Assembly: GCA_022798035.1 (NCBI GenBank) | Contig: JAAWLS010000005.1 | Coordinates: 1-20,381 of the forward strand | Source: Lachnospiraceae bacterium | GTDB taxonomy: Bacteria > Bacillota > Clostridia > Lachnospirales > Lachnospiraceae | DNA length: 20,381 nt | Direction of reading: 5' to 3' | Shown: in pieces, positions 13,768 through 20,381 of the stretch | How the letters are laid out: each line of letters opens with the position of its first letter | Position numbering within the stretch: position 1 is the stretch's first letter | Position numbers and translations under genes: made by a program | The notes under the pieces: generated by a model | Databases searched by the model: none | Seen by the model: the letters and a program-made list of their open reading frames with translations, nothing else | Told to the model about the DNA's origin: nothing

Positions 13768-14307
13768 ATGGCAGACTTAAAAGGTACAAAAACACAGAAG
13801 AATTTAGAGGCAGCTTTTGCAGGAGAATCCATGGCAAGAAATAAATATACATATTTTGCCAGCAAAGCGAAAAAAGATGGGTATGTACAGATTGCCAGTA
13901 TTTTTGAGGAGACAGCAGCAAACGAAAAAGAACATGCAAAAATGTGGTATAAATTACTGAACGGCGGTGTTGGAACAACAGAGGAAAATCTGAAAGCTGC
14001 AGCAGAAGGAGAGAATTACGAGTGGACTGACATGTATGCGCAGTTTGCAAAAGAGGCAAGAGAAGAAGGCTTTGATGAAATTGCAGAGCTGTTCGAAGGG
14101 GTTGCCAAAATAGAAAAAGAGCATGAAGAGAGATATCGCAAACTTCTTGACAATGTAACGGGCAAGACAGTATTTTCCAAAGATGGAGATGCAATCTGGC
14201 AGTGCAGTAACTGCGGTCACATCTGCGTGGGAAAAGAGGCTCCGGAAGAATGTCCGGTGTGTGCTCACTCCCGTGCTTATTTCCAGTTAAAAGCAGAGAA
14301 TTATTAA
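13768..14307 (+). CDS. rbr: rubrerythrin
   Basis: A non-haem di-iron protein that reduces hydrogen peroxide to water with electrons from NADH via rubredoxin-type carriers, a main oxygen defence of anaerobes. The 179-residue protein has an N-terminal four-helix ferritin-like domain with the iron-ligand glutamates in [35 protein letters not shown] and [14 protein letters not shown] (the two E-x-x-H repeats are plain), and a C-terminal rubredoxin-like domain with the Cys4 site in CSNCGHI and [11 protein letters not shown] 13768 has AAAGGGGA before it; a GTG/ATG five codons upstream lacks this. It has its own strong promoter and terminator and is thus monocistronic. Desulfoferrodoxin lies 3 kb downstream. 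Confidence 0.96.
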   Translation: MADLKGTKTQKNLEAAFAGESMARNKYTYFASKAKKDGYVQIASIFEETAANEKEHAKMWYKLLNGGVGTTEENLKAAAEGENYEWTDMYAQFAKEAREEGFDEIAELFEGVAKIEKEHEERYRKLLDNVTGKTVFSKDGDAIWQCSNCGHICVGKEAPEECPVCAHSRAYFQLKAENY

Positions 14308-14333
14308 GAATCTGCCGATACAGCAGAATGAAG

Positions 14334-14371
14334 ACCGTCTTTATCAATTTTGTGATAAGGACGGTTTTTCT
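14334..14371 (+). terminator. Rho-independent terminator of rubrerythrin
   Basis: A 13-bp stem, ACCGTCTTTATCA (14334-14346) with TGATAAGGACGGT (14353-14365), has one T-G pair and a 6-nt loop, and is followed by TTTTCTTT. It lies 27 bp after the rubrerythrin stop. Confidence 0.92.
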
Positions 14372-14494
14372 TTCGTAAGGTTTTTTTGTTGACAGACGTG
14401 AATTCAGATGGGAAAACAGGAATATGTTTGAGACTGCTGGTCGTAAAGCCGGCAGCCCGTGGAAATCGAAATAGGAAAAAGAAGTGGAGAAATT

Positions 14495-17383
14495 ATGAGA
14501 AAGTTAGGAAAAAGAACAGGATTTTTTTGGCTTTTGATAGGATGCATCTTTTGCGGCAGTGTGTTGATTTTTTCGGGGACGAATTATGCTGCCGGCGGGA
14601 AGCCGGGAGACAACAGAGAAATTTTTGTGGGGTATAGCGAGAGAGACGATATCATTCAGATGAACGAAAACGGGGAATTTTACGGATATGGCGTTTCTTA
14701 TTTGAATGAACTTTCTAAATATACAGGCTGGGATTATCGGTATGTAAAGATTCCGGAGGGAGAAGAAATTTCCAGTCTGCTGGAGGGGGAAATAGATTTG
14801 CTTTGCAATCTGCCCAGAGATTGTGTAGAAAAAGAAGAATTGATATTCAGCCAAGAGGAAGTGGGAATAGAATACGGAATGCTCTGTGGGCTCAGAGATA
14901 ATTATGAAATATTTTTTCAGGATTATAAGGCCATCAGCGGGAAGAAAATCGGAGTGGTGCCAGGCGGAAATTTGGAGAAAAGTCTTGAAGAGTATGCCAA
15001 AGAAAATGGAATATTTTACAAATTGGTATATTTTGAAAATTACAAGGAGTTGAAAGAGGCCCTTCAAAAACAATCAGTAGATATGGCTTTGGTTTCTAGT
15101 CTGAAAGAGACGAGAGATTTTAAATATGTCGGAAAGACAGAACAAAAAGAACTGTATGCCGCAGTATCGAAAGAACACGCTTTTCTGATGGAAGAGTGGG
15201 ACAAAGCCAACAGAAAAATGTGGCAGGAAAATCCCTTTTTCCGTTCTTCCTCATACGAATCTTTTTATGGAAATCCGGCCCAGAAATTGACAGGTCTCAC
15301 CAGGGAAGAGCATGAGGTTATCCGCCACAGCCAGCCTTTGCGGGTAGCCTATGATGCCAACAGCTATCCGCTGGAATATACGGATGAAAAGACTGGGGAA
15401 TATGCCGGTGTTTACGCGGCGGCGATGGGATTAATTGCAGAGGAGAGCGGTCTGAAATTTGAATTCGTTCCTCTGGAAGATTTTTCAGAGGTCTGGGATA
15501 TGGCGGCCAGCGGAGAAGTGGATTTGATTGCAGGAACTTATGCCAATGACAAGATGGCCGAGTGTTATCACATGATATATTCCAAAACGTATCTGTCTGC
15601 GAAGTATACTTTGATTGGCCGGCAGGATTTGGAAGTCAAAGATGGAATTTCTATAGCTCTGCCGGAAAATTATGTTGGACTGCGGTATTTTTTTCAGGCG
15701 GAAGAGCCTGCCTGGGAGATTGCATCGTACAAAAGTGTAAAAGACTGCCTGAAAGCAGTAAATAATGGAAAGGCAGACATTACGGCGGTGAATTCTATTT
15801 TTCTGCAGACTACATATAATCTGAAATATTATAAGAATCTCAAAACAATTGAGGGAGAGGAAAAAGATTTTCCCATCAGCATGGGAATCGGAAGTGGGCA
15901 CGGCAAAGAACTGAAAAATATTTTAGATAAAGCCATTGACCGAATTCCGCAACAGGAATTTGAGAGATGTGTGATGAAATATACCATCAATATGGCTTAT
16001 GAACCGACAGCAGCAGAGGTCTTGACCAGATTTTTTCCGCATATCTGCGTGGTATTGCTGGGAATTGTAGTGCTGGCAGCAGCTCTTGTCCGAAAAGGAG
16101 AGAGCCATTTCCGGAGTCTTGCCATGACAGACTCTATCACGGGTTTGTGGAACCGTGTGAAATTTTACCAGAACGCACATGAAATTTTAGAAAAAAACAG
16201 AGATAAAATTTATCTTTTGATTGTGCTGGACATCAATAAATTTAAATTTATCAACAATGATTTCGGCTCAAAAGTGGGAGATAAAATATTGTATGTGCTG
16301 GGGGAGCGGATTCAGGATATTTTTGCAGAAAAGGGATATTTTGCCCGCAATACGGCAGACATATTTTTGATTTTGATTGAGGAGAAAGACTACAAACCTG
16401 AAATGCTGGAGCCGTTAAATCAGGCGATTTATTTTGATAACAATGGAAAACGTCAGTATTATAAAATTGTGGTGAAAGCTGGAATCAGAAGAATTCTTCC
16501 TGGAGAGGACAGGACAGATTTGATTCTATATGCAGACCAGGCTTCCATGGCCCGCAAAACAATAAAAGACGTTTCAGATAAAAATCAGGCTTACTATGAT
16601 GAAAAAATGAAACGCACACTTGAACGGGAAAATGCCATTGAAAAAAAGATGGAATCGGCATTGGCAGACGAGGAGTTTCAAGTATATCTTCAGCCTAAAT
16701 ATGACCTTCGTTCGGAGCAGGTCATGGGGGCGGAGGCACTGGTACGCTGGATAGATTCGGAAAAAGGAATGGTTCCACCGGATGAATTTATCCCCTTGTT
16801 TGAGAAAAATGGATTTATTCTCAAAGTAGATTTTTATGTGTATGAGGAAGTTCTAAAACGCATGGCACGCTGGAAAGCGGAAGGAAAAGAATTGATTTGC
16901 GTATCTGTAAACGTGTCGCGGGTACACATCAGCACGGCAGATTTCTTTACCAAGCTGAATCAGCTGATGGAAAAATATAAGATACCGAGAAGATATTTTG
17001 AATTGGAGCTGACGGAGACGATTATGGGCGGTGAGATGGGCCTCATCAAAACATTTATTCAGGAGTGCAAAAAAGAAGGGTATAAAGTGTCCATTGACGA
17101 TTTTGGAAGCGGTTATTCTTCCCTGAATCTTCTAAAAGAGCTGCCGGTGGATATTTTGAAGATAGACAAAGGTTTTCTGGACGAAGCAGAGGAATCCAGG
17201 CGCAGCAACATCATTGTGGAACAGGTGGTGGAGATGGCCAAACGAATGGAAATTAAAACGCTGTGTGAAGGAGTTGAGACAAAGAAACAACTGTCATTTC
17301 TGAAACGAATCGGATGCGACATGGCTCAGGGATATCTGTTTTCAAAGCCGATACCGATGGAAGAGTTTGAAAAAATGATATAA
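14495..17383 (+). CDS. membrane c-di-GMP phosphodiesterase with dual solute-binding sensor domains and degenerate GGDEF
   Basis: A 962-residue sensor-effector. An N-terminal signal-anchor lies at about residues 8-28 (GFFWLLIGCIFCGSVLIF). Two tandem extracellular SBP_bac_3-like domains follow (about 45-255 and 280-505; starts IFVGYSERDDIIQMNENGEF and LRVAYDANSYPLEYTDEKTG), the type that binds amino acids or other small solutes. A second membrane helix at about 515-534 leads to a GGDEF domain whose active-site motif is NTADI (619-623), so it should not make c-di-GMP, although the DINKFKFINNDFG segment is kept. The EAL domain is intact: AEALVRW with Glu747, NVSR, ELTET, DDFGSGYSS with Asp868-Asp869, KIDKGF, EGVET and QGYLFSKP. 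I infer that ligand binding outside controls c-di-GMP breakdown inside. ATG 14495 follows TGGAGA. The substrate is unknown; no transporter genes are adjacent. Confidence 0.9.
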   Translation: MRKLGKRTGFFWLLIGCIFCGSVLIFSGTNYAAGGKPGDNREIFVGYSERDDIIQMNENGEFYGYGVSYLNELSKYTGWDYRYVKIPEGEEISSLLEGEIDLLCNLPRDCVEKEELIFSQEEVGIEYGMLCGLRDNYEIFFQDYKAISGKKIGVVPGGNLEKSLEEYAKENGIFYKLVYFENYKELKEALQKQSVDMALVSSLKETRDFKYVGKTEQKELYAAVSKEHAFLMEEWDKANRKMWQENPFFRSSSYESFYGNPAQKLTGLTREEHEVIRHSQPLRVAYDANSYPLEYTDEKTGEYAGVYAAAMGLIAEESGLKFEFVPLEDFSEVWDMAASGEVDLIAGTYANDKMAECYHMIYSKTYLSAKYTLIGRQDLEVKDGISIALPENYVGLRYFFQAEEPAWEIASYKSVKDCLKAVNNGKADITAVNSIFLQTTYNLKYYKNLKTIEGEEKDFPISMGIGSGHGKELKNILDKAIDRIPQQEFERCVMKYTINMAYEPTAAEVLTRFFPHICVVLLGIVVLAAALVRKGESHFRSLAMTDSITGLWNRVKFYQNAHEILEKNRDKIYLLIVLDINKFKFINNDFGSKVGDKILYVLGERIQDIFAEKGYFARNTADIFLILIEEKDYKPEMLEPLNQAIYFDNNGKRQYYKIVVKAGIRRILPGEDRTDLILYADQASMARKTIKDVSDKNQAYYDEKMKRTLERENAIEKKMESALADEEFQVYLQPKYDLRSEQVMGAEALVRWIDSEKGMVPPDEFIPLFEKNGFILKVDFYVYEEVLKRMARWKAEGKELICVSVNVSRVHISTADFFTKLNQLMEKYKIPRRYFELELTETIMGGEMGLIKTFIQECKKEGYKVSIDDFGSGYSSLNLLKELPVDILKIDKGFLDEAEESRRSNIIVEQVVEMAKRMEIKTLCEGVETKKQLSFLKRIGCDMAQGYLFSKPIPMEEFEKMI

Positions 17384-17454
17384 AGAGTTTAAAGATGAAA
17401 AATTCGGATATGCTATATTGTGAAATAAAATGATAAAGAAAAGGAGTGAAAGAT

Positions 17455-17823
17455 ATGAATTTTTTTAAATGCAGAGAGTGCGGCAGTATAGCATTGGAAA
17501 TCGTTACGGGAGAATGTGATAGCGCAAAAGTATTTCAGGAGCTGAATGCAAATACTACGGATGCTTCCGGTGAAAAACACGTTCCGGTGGTGGAGAAAAA
17601 AGGAGATACTATTGTGGTGAAAGTGGGAGAGCTGGAACATCCCATGCTGAAAGAGCATTATATCATGTGGATTTATCTGGAAACAGAACAGGGCGGACAT
17701 TTGAGAAAACTTTCTCCGGGAGAGAAGCCGGAGGCAGAATTTCTCCTGGCTTCCAGTGAGAAGCCAATCGCAGCTTATGAGTACTGTAATCTGCATGGAT
17801 TATGGAAAGCAGAGATAAAATAA
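17455..17823 (+). CDS. desulfoferrodoxin (superoxide reductase) with altered N-terminal iron site
   Basis: Reduces superoxide to hydrogen peroxide, which rubrerythrin can then remove. The 122-residue protein has the neelaredoxin-type catalytic domain with all iron ligands: His in EKHVPVV, His in LEHPM, His in KEHYIMW, then Cys and His in YCNLHGLW. The preceding Glu/Lys of the active site fits EKHVP. The N-terminal desulforedoxin-like domain should have four cysteines (CxxC plus CC), but only Cys6, Cys9 and Cys21 (FKCRECGS, GECDS) are present, so the structural iron centre I is probably lost or altered. ATG 17455 follows AAGGAG by eight bases. It lies 71 bp after the EAL protein without a clear terminator between. 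Confidence 0.88.
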   Translation: MNFFKCRECGSIALEIVTGECDSAKVFQELNANTTDASGEKHVPVVEKKGDTIVVKVGELEHPMLKEHYIMWIYLETEQGGHLRKLSPGEKPEAEFLLASSEKPIAAYEYCNLHGLWKAEIK

Positions 17824-17932
17824 CAGGTACTGCCAGGCAAAATGAGAGCTGGGATTATGCGGAGCAACAGTGAAAAACATCTATGATTATCAGGGAATTC
17901 CTGCAAAAAACAGGAAGAAAAACCTGATTGGT

Positions 17933-17947
17933 ACTGGTTAGACCAGG
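17933..17947. promoter_or_regulatory. GntR/FadR-like operator, distal copy
   Basis: ACTGGTTAGACCAGG has the TGGT-nnn-ACCA core typical of FadR-subfamily GntR regulators. The 14 bases from A to the second-last G are identical to the proximal copy at 18066; only the last base breaks its symmetry. It lies 133 bp upstream of that copy. Confidence 0.6.
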
Positions 17948-18025
17948 GGTTTGATAAAATAATGACAAATTTAACGGAAGAAATTCGTAAGAATCGACGA
18001 GATTACGTCTAAATTATTAAAAAAC

Positions 18026-18054
18026 TTGAAAAATTATAAAGAAAGTGTTAAAAT
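18026..18054 (+). promoter_or_regulatory. promoter of the DUF5692-like gene
   Basis: TTGAAA (18026-18031), 17 bp, TAAAAT (18049-18054): a good match to the housekeeping consensus. Transcription would begin near 18061, a few bases before the proximal operator, so a bound repressor would block initiation or early elongation. Confidence 0.65.
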
Positions 18055-18065
18055 TTTATCAAATA

Positions 18066-18080
18066 ACTGGTTAGACCAGT
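18066..18080. promoter_or_regulatory. GntR/FadR-like operator, proximal copy
   Basis: ACTGGT-TAG-ACCAGT is a perfect 6-bp inverted repeat with the FadR-subfamily TGGT-nnn-ACCA core, placed about +5 to +20 from the predicted transcription start. The likely binding protein is not encoded in the window. Confidence 0.7.
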
Positions 18081-18114
18081 AGAAATTCATAGTAGTGTAA
18101 GGAGGATATGTACT

Positions 18115-19173
18115 ATGTTGTTCCAAATCTATGGCGATAATGCCATGTATCAGCTGCTTGGCTGGGTGCTCGTATTTACAGCGTTGGTTGTCTGTAATGA
18201 GATTGCCCGCCGGACAAAGGCAGGAGGCATTTTCTTTTTTCTGGTTCTTCCCGCCGCTTTGACTGTTTATTTTATTGCGATTGCGGTTGGAGCATCTTCT
18301 GGAGCCGAATGGGCGGTAAACAACCAGACACATCTTTATATGGGCGGCTGGTTCCATTATGCGAAACTGTATGCGGCGGCGGCAGGCTGTGTCGGTTTCA
18401 TGATGCTCAAATACAAATGGGGTATTGGCAAAACGGAATGGTTCAAAGTATTTCCATTTGTAATTGTTGCAATTAACATTCTGATTGCGGTAGGTTCTGA
18501 TTTTGAGTCTGCTATCAAAGGCGCTCAGGCGCTGGCAGAGACAGGTTCCAGATATTGGTTTTCCAACGAGGGCGTTTGGCGTTACGGCGGCTGGTGGAAC
18601 TGGGTGAACGGTATCGCAGGAATCATCAACATTTTCTGTATGACTGGCTGGTGGGGAATCTACACTTCCAAGAAGAAAGATGATATGCTGTGGCCGGATA
18701 TGACATGGTGCTTTATCATTGCATATGATTTGTGGAATTTTGAGTATACATATCTGAATCTTCCGACCCATTCCTGGTATTGCGGTTTTGCATTGCTGCT
18801 GGCACCCACTTTTGCGAATAAGTTCTGGAACAAGGGAGGCTGGATTCAGAATCGTGCCAATACGCTGGCAACTTGGTGTATGTTTGCGCAGGTATTCCCG
18901 TTATTCCAGGTAAGCGGTAAGTTTTCCGTACTTCCGTCCCTCTATGGACCGGGATATGCAGACGGTATGGCTTTGACAAATGCTTCACAGCCGACTTTTG
19001 CAGACCCGAAAGCACAGGGAATCGTAGCGTTGATTGCACTTGGGGCAAATGTAATCTGCCTGACAGCCATTATCAAACGTGCGATTGAACAGAAGAAGAA
19101 TCCATACAAGCAGGAAATCTTTACAGACCAGAAGGACTTCCAGATTGCTATGGCAAGAGCAGAGGAGCAGTAG
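18115..19173 (+). CDS. polytopic membrane protein, DUF5692-like
   Basis: A 352-residue integral membrane protein with about nine hydrophobic segments (roughly 12-28, 38-60, 80-98, 110-128, 163-185, 196-212, 217-235, 248-266 and 303-322). I recall this sequence type from gut clostridia under the name DUF5692; no function is known to me. Notable are the many aromatic residues in or near the membrane (YGGWWNWVNG, TGWWGIY, YDLWNFEYTY, HSWYCGF) and conserved-looking acidic/histidine residues in these segments, which suggest a buried ligand or ion site. The C-terminus after residue 323 is charged and cytosolic-looking (RAIEQKKNPYKQEIF). AAGGAGGA, nearly ideal, lies nine bases before ATG 18115, and a good promoter with two GntR-like operators precedes it, so this gene is built for high but conditional expression. 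It is followed by a terminator and is monocistronic. Confidence 0.75.
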   Translation: MLFQIYGDNAMYQLLGWVLVFTALVVCNEIARRTKAGGIFFFLVLPAALTVYFIAIAVGASSGAEWAVNNQTHLYMGGWFHYAKLYAAAAGCVGFMMLKYKWGIGKTEWFKVFPFVIVAINILIAVGSDFESAIKGAQALAETGSRYWFSNEGVWRYGGWWNWVNGIAGIINIFCMTGWWGIYTSKKKDDMLWPDMTWCFIIAYDLWNFEYTYLNLPTHSWYCGFALLLAPTFANKFWNKGGWIQNRANTLATWCMFAQVFPLFQVSGKFSVLPSLYGPGYADGMALTNASQPTFADPKAQGIVALIALGANVICLTAIIKRAIEQKKNPYKQEIFTDQKDFQIAMARAEEQ

Positions 19174-19222
19174 AACCTCTCTGGTATTTTGTAGGGAAGA
19201 GTAAATTTCATAAATAGCGGGA

Positions 19223-19260
19223 GGCTGTGTGTGGTTGTTCATACACAGCCTTTTGCTTTC
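19223..19260 (+). terminator. Rho-independent terminator of the DUF5692-like gene
   Basis: GGCTGTGTGT (19223-19232) pairs with ATACACAGCC (19241-19250), ten pairs with one G-T, around an 8-nt loop; TTTTGCTTTC follows. Confidence 0.85.
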
Positions 19261-19329
19261 AATTGTGATTTTGACGCTGCAGACTTGGATATTTATCTGA
19301 GCCAATAAAAAATAGAGTGGGGAAACGAT

Positions 19330-20247
19330 ATGAAATTGCGAGGATTGATTCTTTTTTTTCATGAAATGAACGTTGCGAAACCGGATGATTTGGAGCGTTT
19401 TGTCATGGAAGACGGATTGACGGAACTGCTGGACGGCATTTACCGCTATGGGGTGCAGATTATCAATTTGGATACGTTTCAGGCGGATAGTCCGGAAAAA
19501 TTAAAAATTGTTTTAACACTCCACAGGCTGGAGCCGGAGGAGTGTTTGATGATTGGAGCCTCAGACAAGGCTTTTGCGGCGATTGAGGGAATGAAAATTG
19601 CAGCAGTGGGATATGTCAATCCATTTTTGCCCAATCAAAAATTAGGCAGGGCAAAAATGGTGGTGGAAGGCTTTGAGGAAGTGGATTTTTATTTTCTGGA
19701 GCGCATGTATCAGCGGGAGCATGGACTCCCCTGGACTGTGATTGAGACGAGGCGGTGCTTTTTGCGGGAAATGACACTGGAGGATTTGGATGAATTATAT
19801 CAGATGTATTCCGAGGACAGTATCAGCCGTTATGTGGAAGGATTGTATGAAAATAGAGAAAAAGAGGAAGAATATACCAGAGCGTATATTCGAAATATGT
19901 ATGGTTTCTACGGATATGGCATGTGGGTGGCAGTGGAAAGGTCCAGCGGAGCAATAATCGGAAGAGCAGGTTTGAACCACCGTGATATTCAGGGGGAGCC
20001 CTTTCTGGAAATGGGTTATATGATTAGAGAAAAATATCAGCGTCAGGGATTTGCTACAGAACTGTGCCAGGGGATTCTTCAGTTTGCGGAGGAAGCCACA
20101 GAATTTGAGGAGATTCACTGCCTGATAGAGAAAGGAAACCAAAATTCCATTCATCTAGCGGAAAAGTTGGGATTTATCTGGCAGGATGAGATGAAAATTC
20201 AGAGAAAGAGTATGCAAAGGTACACGAAAACATTGCATTTTCGCTGA
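19330..20247 (+). CDS. fusion of a degenerate HAD-like domain and a GNAT acetyltransferase
   Basis: A 305-residue cytosolic protein in two parts. Residues 1 to about 110 resemble a HAD-superfamily phosphatase cap-and-core remnant: RGLILFF sits where the catalytic DxD strand should be but has no Asp, while ECLMIGASDKAFAAIEGMKI (GASDK at 76-80) matches the motif IV turn and following G-M-K. This half should be catalytically dead. Residues about 138-300 form a RimJ/RimL-type GNAT domain: CFLREMTLEDLDELYQMY, GYMIREKYQRQGFATELC with the acetyl-CoA pyrophosphate-binding Q-R-Q-G-F-A (237-242), and NQNSIHLAEKLGF. The acceptor may be an amine, a protein N-terminus or a small molecule. ATG 19330 follows GTGGGGA. 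It has its own space after a terminator; a TTGACG with a poor -10 box (19271-19299) is the only promoter candidate. Confidence 0.8.
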   Translation: MKLRGLILFFHEMNVAKPDDLERFVMEDGLTELLDGIYRYGVQIINLDTFQADSPEKLKIVLTLHRLEPEECLMIGASDKAFAAIEGMKIAAVGYVNPFLPNQKLGRAKMVVEGFEEVDFYFLERMYQREHGLPWTVIETRRCFLREMTLEDLDELYQMYSEDSISRYVEGLYENREKEEEYTRAYIRNMYGFYGYGMWVAVERSSGAIIGRAGLNHRDIQGEPFLEMGYMIREKYQRQGFATELCQGILQFAEEATEFEEIHCLIEKGNQNSIHLAEKLGFIWQDEMKIQRKSMQRYTKTLHFR

Positions 20248-20262
20248 AAATTATTTATAATG

Positions 20263-20302
20263 TAGATTATCTGAAATTGCGGGAGCAATTTCAGATAATC
20301 TA
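20263..20302. repeat. 18-bp perfect hairpin after the GNAT gene
   Basis: TAGATTATCTGAAATTGC (20263-20280) and its exact reverse complement (20285-20302) flank a GGGA loop. It begins 15 bp after the stop codon. Its right arm is the start of a repeated unit; the left arm occurs only once in the window. It may act as a terminator-like 3' structure, but no T-run follows it directly. Confidence 0.8.
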
Positions 20303-20381
20303 ACGAGGAAAAATGCTTTGCATTTTTTCGAGTAAAAAAGCGGGAGCAATTTCAGATAATCTAACGAGGAAAAATGCTTTG
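20279..20381 (+). repeat. 61-bp direct repeat array, running off the window
   Basis: A 42-bp sequence starting GCGGGAGCAATTTCAGATAA occurs at 20279-20320 and again, identical, at 20340-20381, a period of 61 bp; the window ends exactly at the last matched base, so the second unit and perhaps more continue beyond. Each unit also holds an AAAAATGC/GCATTTTT hairpin (about 20309-20327 in the first) followed by TCGAG. No coding function is apparent. Confidence 0.85.

Noticed and set aside
14389..14426. Perfect TTGACA as promoter of the EAL protein
   Set aside because: No acceptable -10 box lies 16-18 bp downstream, and the element follows directly on a T-rich terminator tail.
17962..18012. 16-codon reading frame (starts MTNLTEEIRKN) between desulfoferrodoxin and the DUF5692-like gene
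   Set aside because: No properly spaced ribosome binding site, too short to judge, and located upstream of the stronger promoter; likely chance.
20263..20381. CRISPR array at the right edge
   Set aside because: The repeated block is 42 bp with a 19-bp gap, the gap sequence is itself part of a hairpin, and no cas genes are nearby.

Overview
The window looks like a chromosomal segment of an anaerobic, Gram-positive, spore-former-related Clostridium, most likely a member of the Lachnospiraceae. The reasons are gene content and style rather than any database match: strong AGGAGG-type ribosome binding sites, TTGACA/TATAAT-type promoters, a ThyA of the clostridial type, oxygen-defence proteins typical of strict anaerobes (rubrerythrin, desulfoferrodoxin) and a DUF5692-type membrane protein. 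No complete mobile element is present.

Positions 1-91 hold a cluster of palindromes. A tRNA-Gly(GCC) gene with a near-perfect promoter and its own terminator follows (110-271). From there to about 2,500 lies a more AT-rich scar: a truncated tyrosine recombinase (integrase) whose C-terminus faces the tRNA 3' end, a gene fragment, a frame-damaged small gene, an intact ribbon-helix-helix DNA-binding protein, and a P-loop ATPase broken by an internal deletion and an amber codon. This reads as a decayed integrative element that used the tRNA-Gly gene.

Positions 2,592-3,477 (minus strand) carry a small alpha/beta hydrolase and a single-pass membrane protein. The gap to 4,000 holds a 160-bp MITE-like imperfect palindrome flanked by a 10-bp direct repeat, and a triplicated 34-bp tandem repeat in the presumed thyA leader. 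thyA, folA and an AEC-family transporter follow as an operon. Then come ilvB and ilvN (acetolactate synthase) with a nicotinamidase-like hydrolase and an AlkA-like DNA glycosylase. A convergent flavin reductase-like gene is separated from the glycosylase by a long palindrome.

A 540-bp gap (10,655-11,193) contains a promoter and a 176-nt multi-helix structure in the 5' leader of ilvE. Further on are an uncharacterised protein with a C-terminal peptidoglycan-binding domain, rubrerythrin, a 962-residue membrane c-di-GMP phosphodiesterase with two solute-binding-protein-like sensor domains, a desulfoferrodoxin with a damaged N-terminal iron site, a DUF5692-like polytopic membrane protein behind two identical GntR/FadR-like operators, and a HAD-like/GNAT fusion. 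The right edge enters an array of 61-bp repeats that begins with an 18-bp perfect hairpin.

Functionally, ilvBN and ilvE supply the first and last steps of branched-chain amino acid synthesis, thyA-folA couples dTMP synthesis to folate recycling, and rubrerythrin plus desulfoferrodoxin cover peroxide and superoxide removal. The least explained items are the ilvE leader structure, the twin-operator control of the DUF5692-like gene, and the several non-coding palindromic repeat elements.
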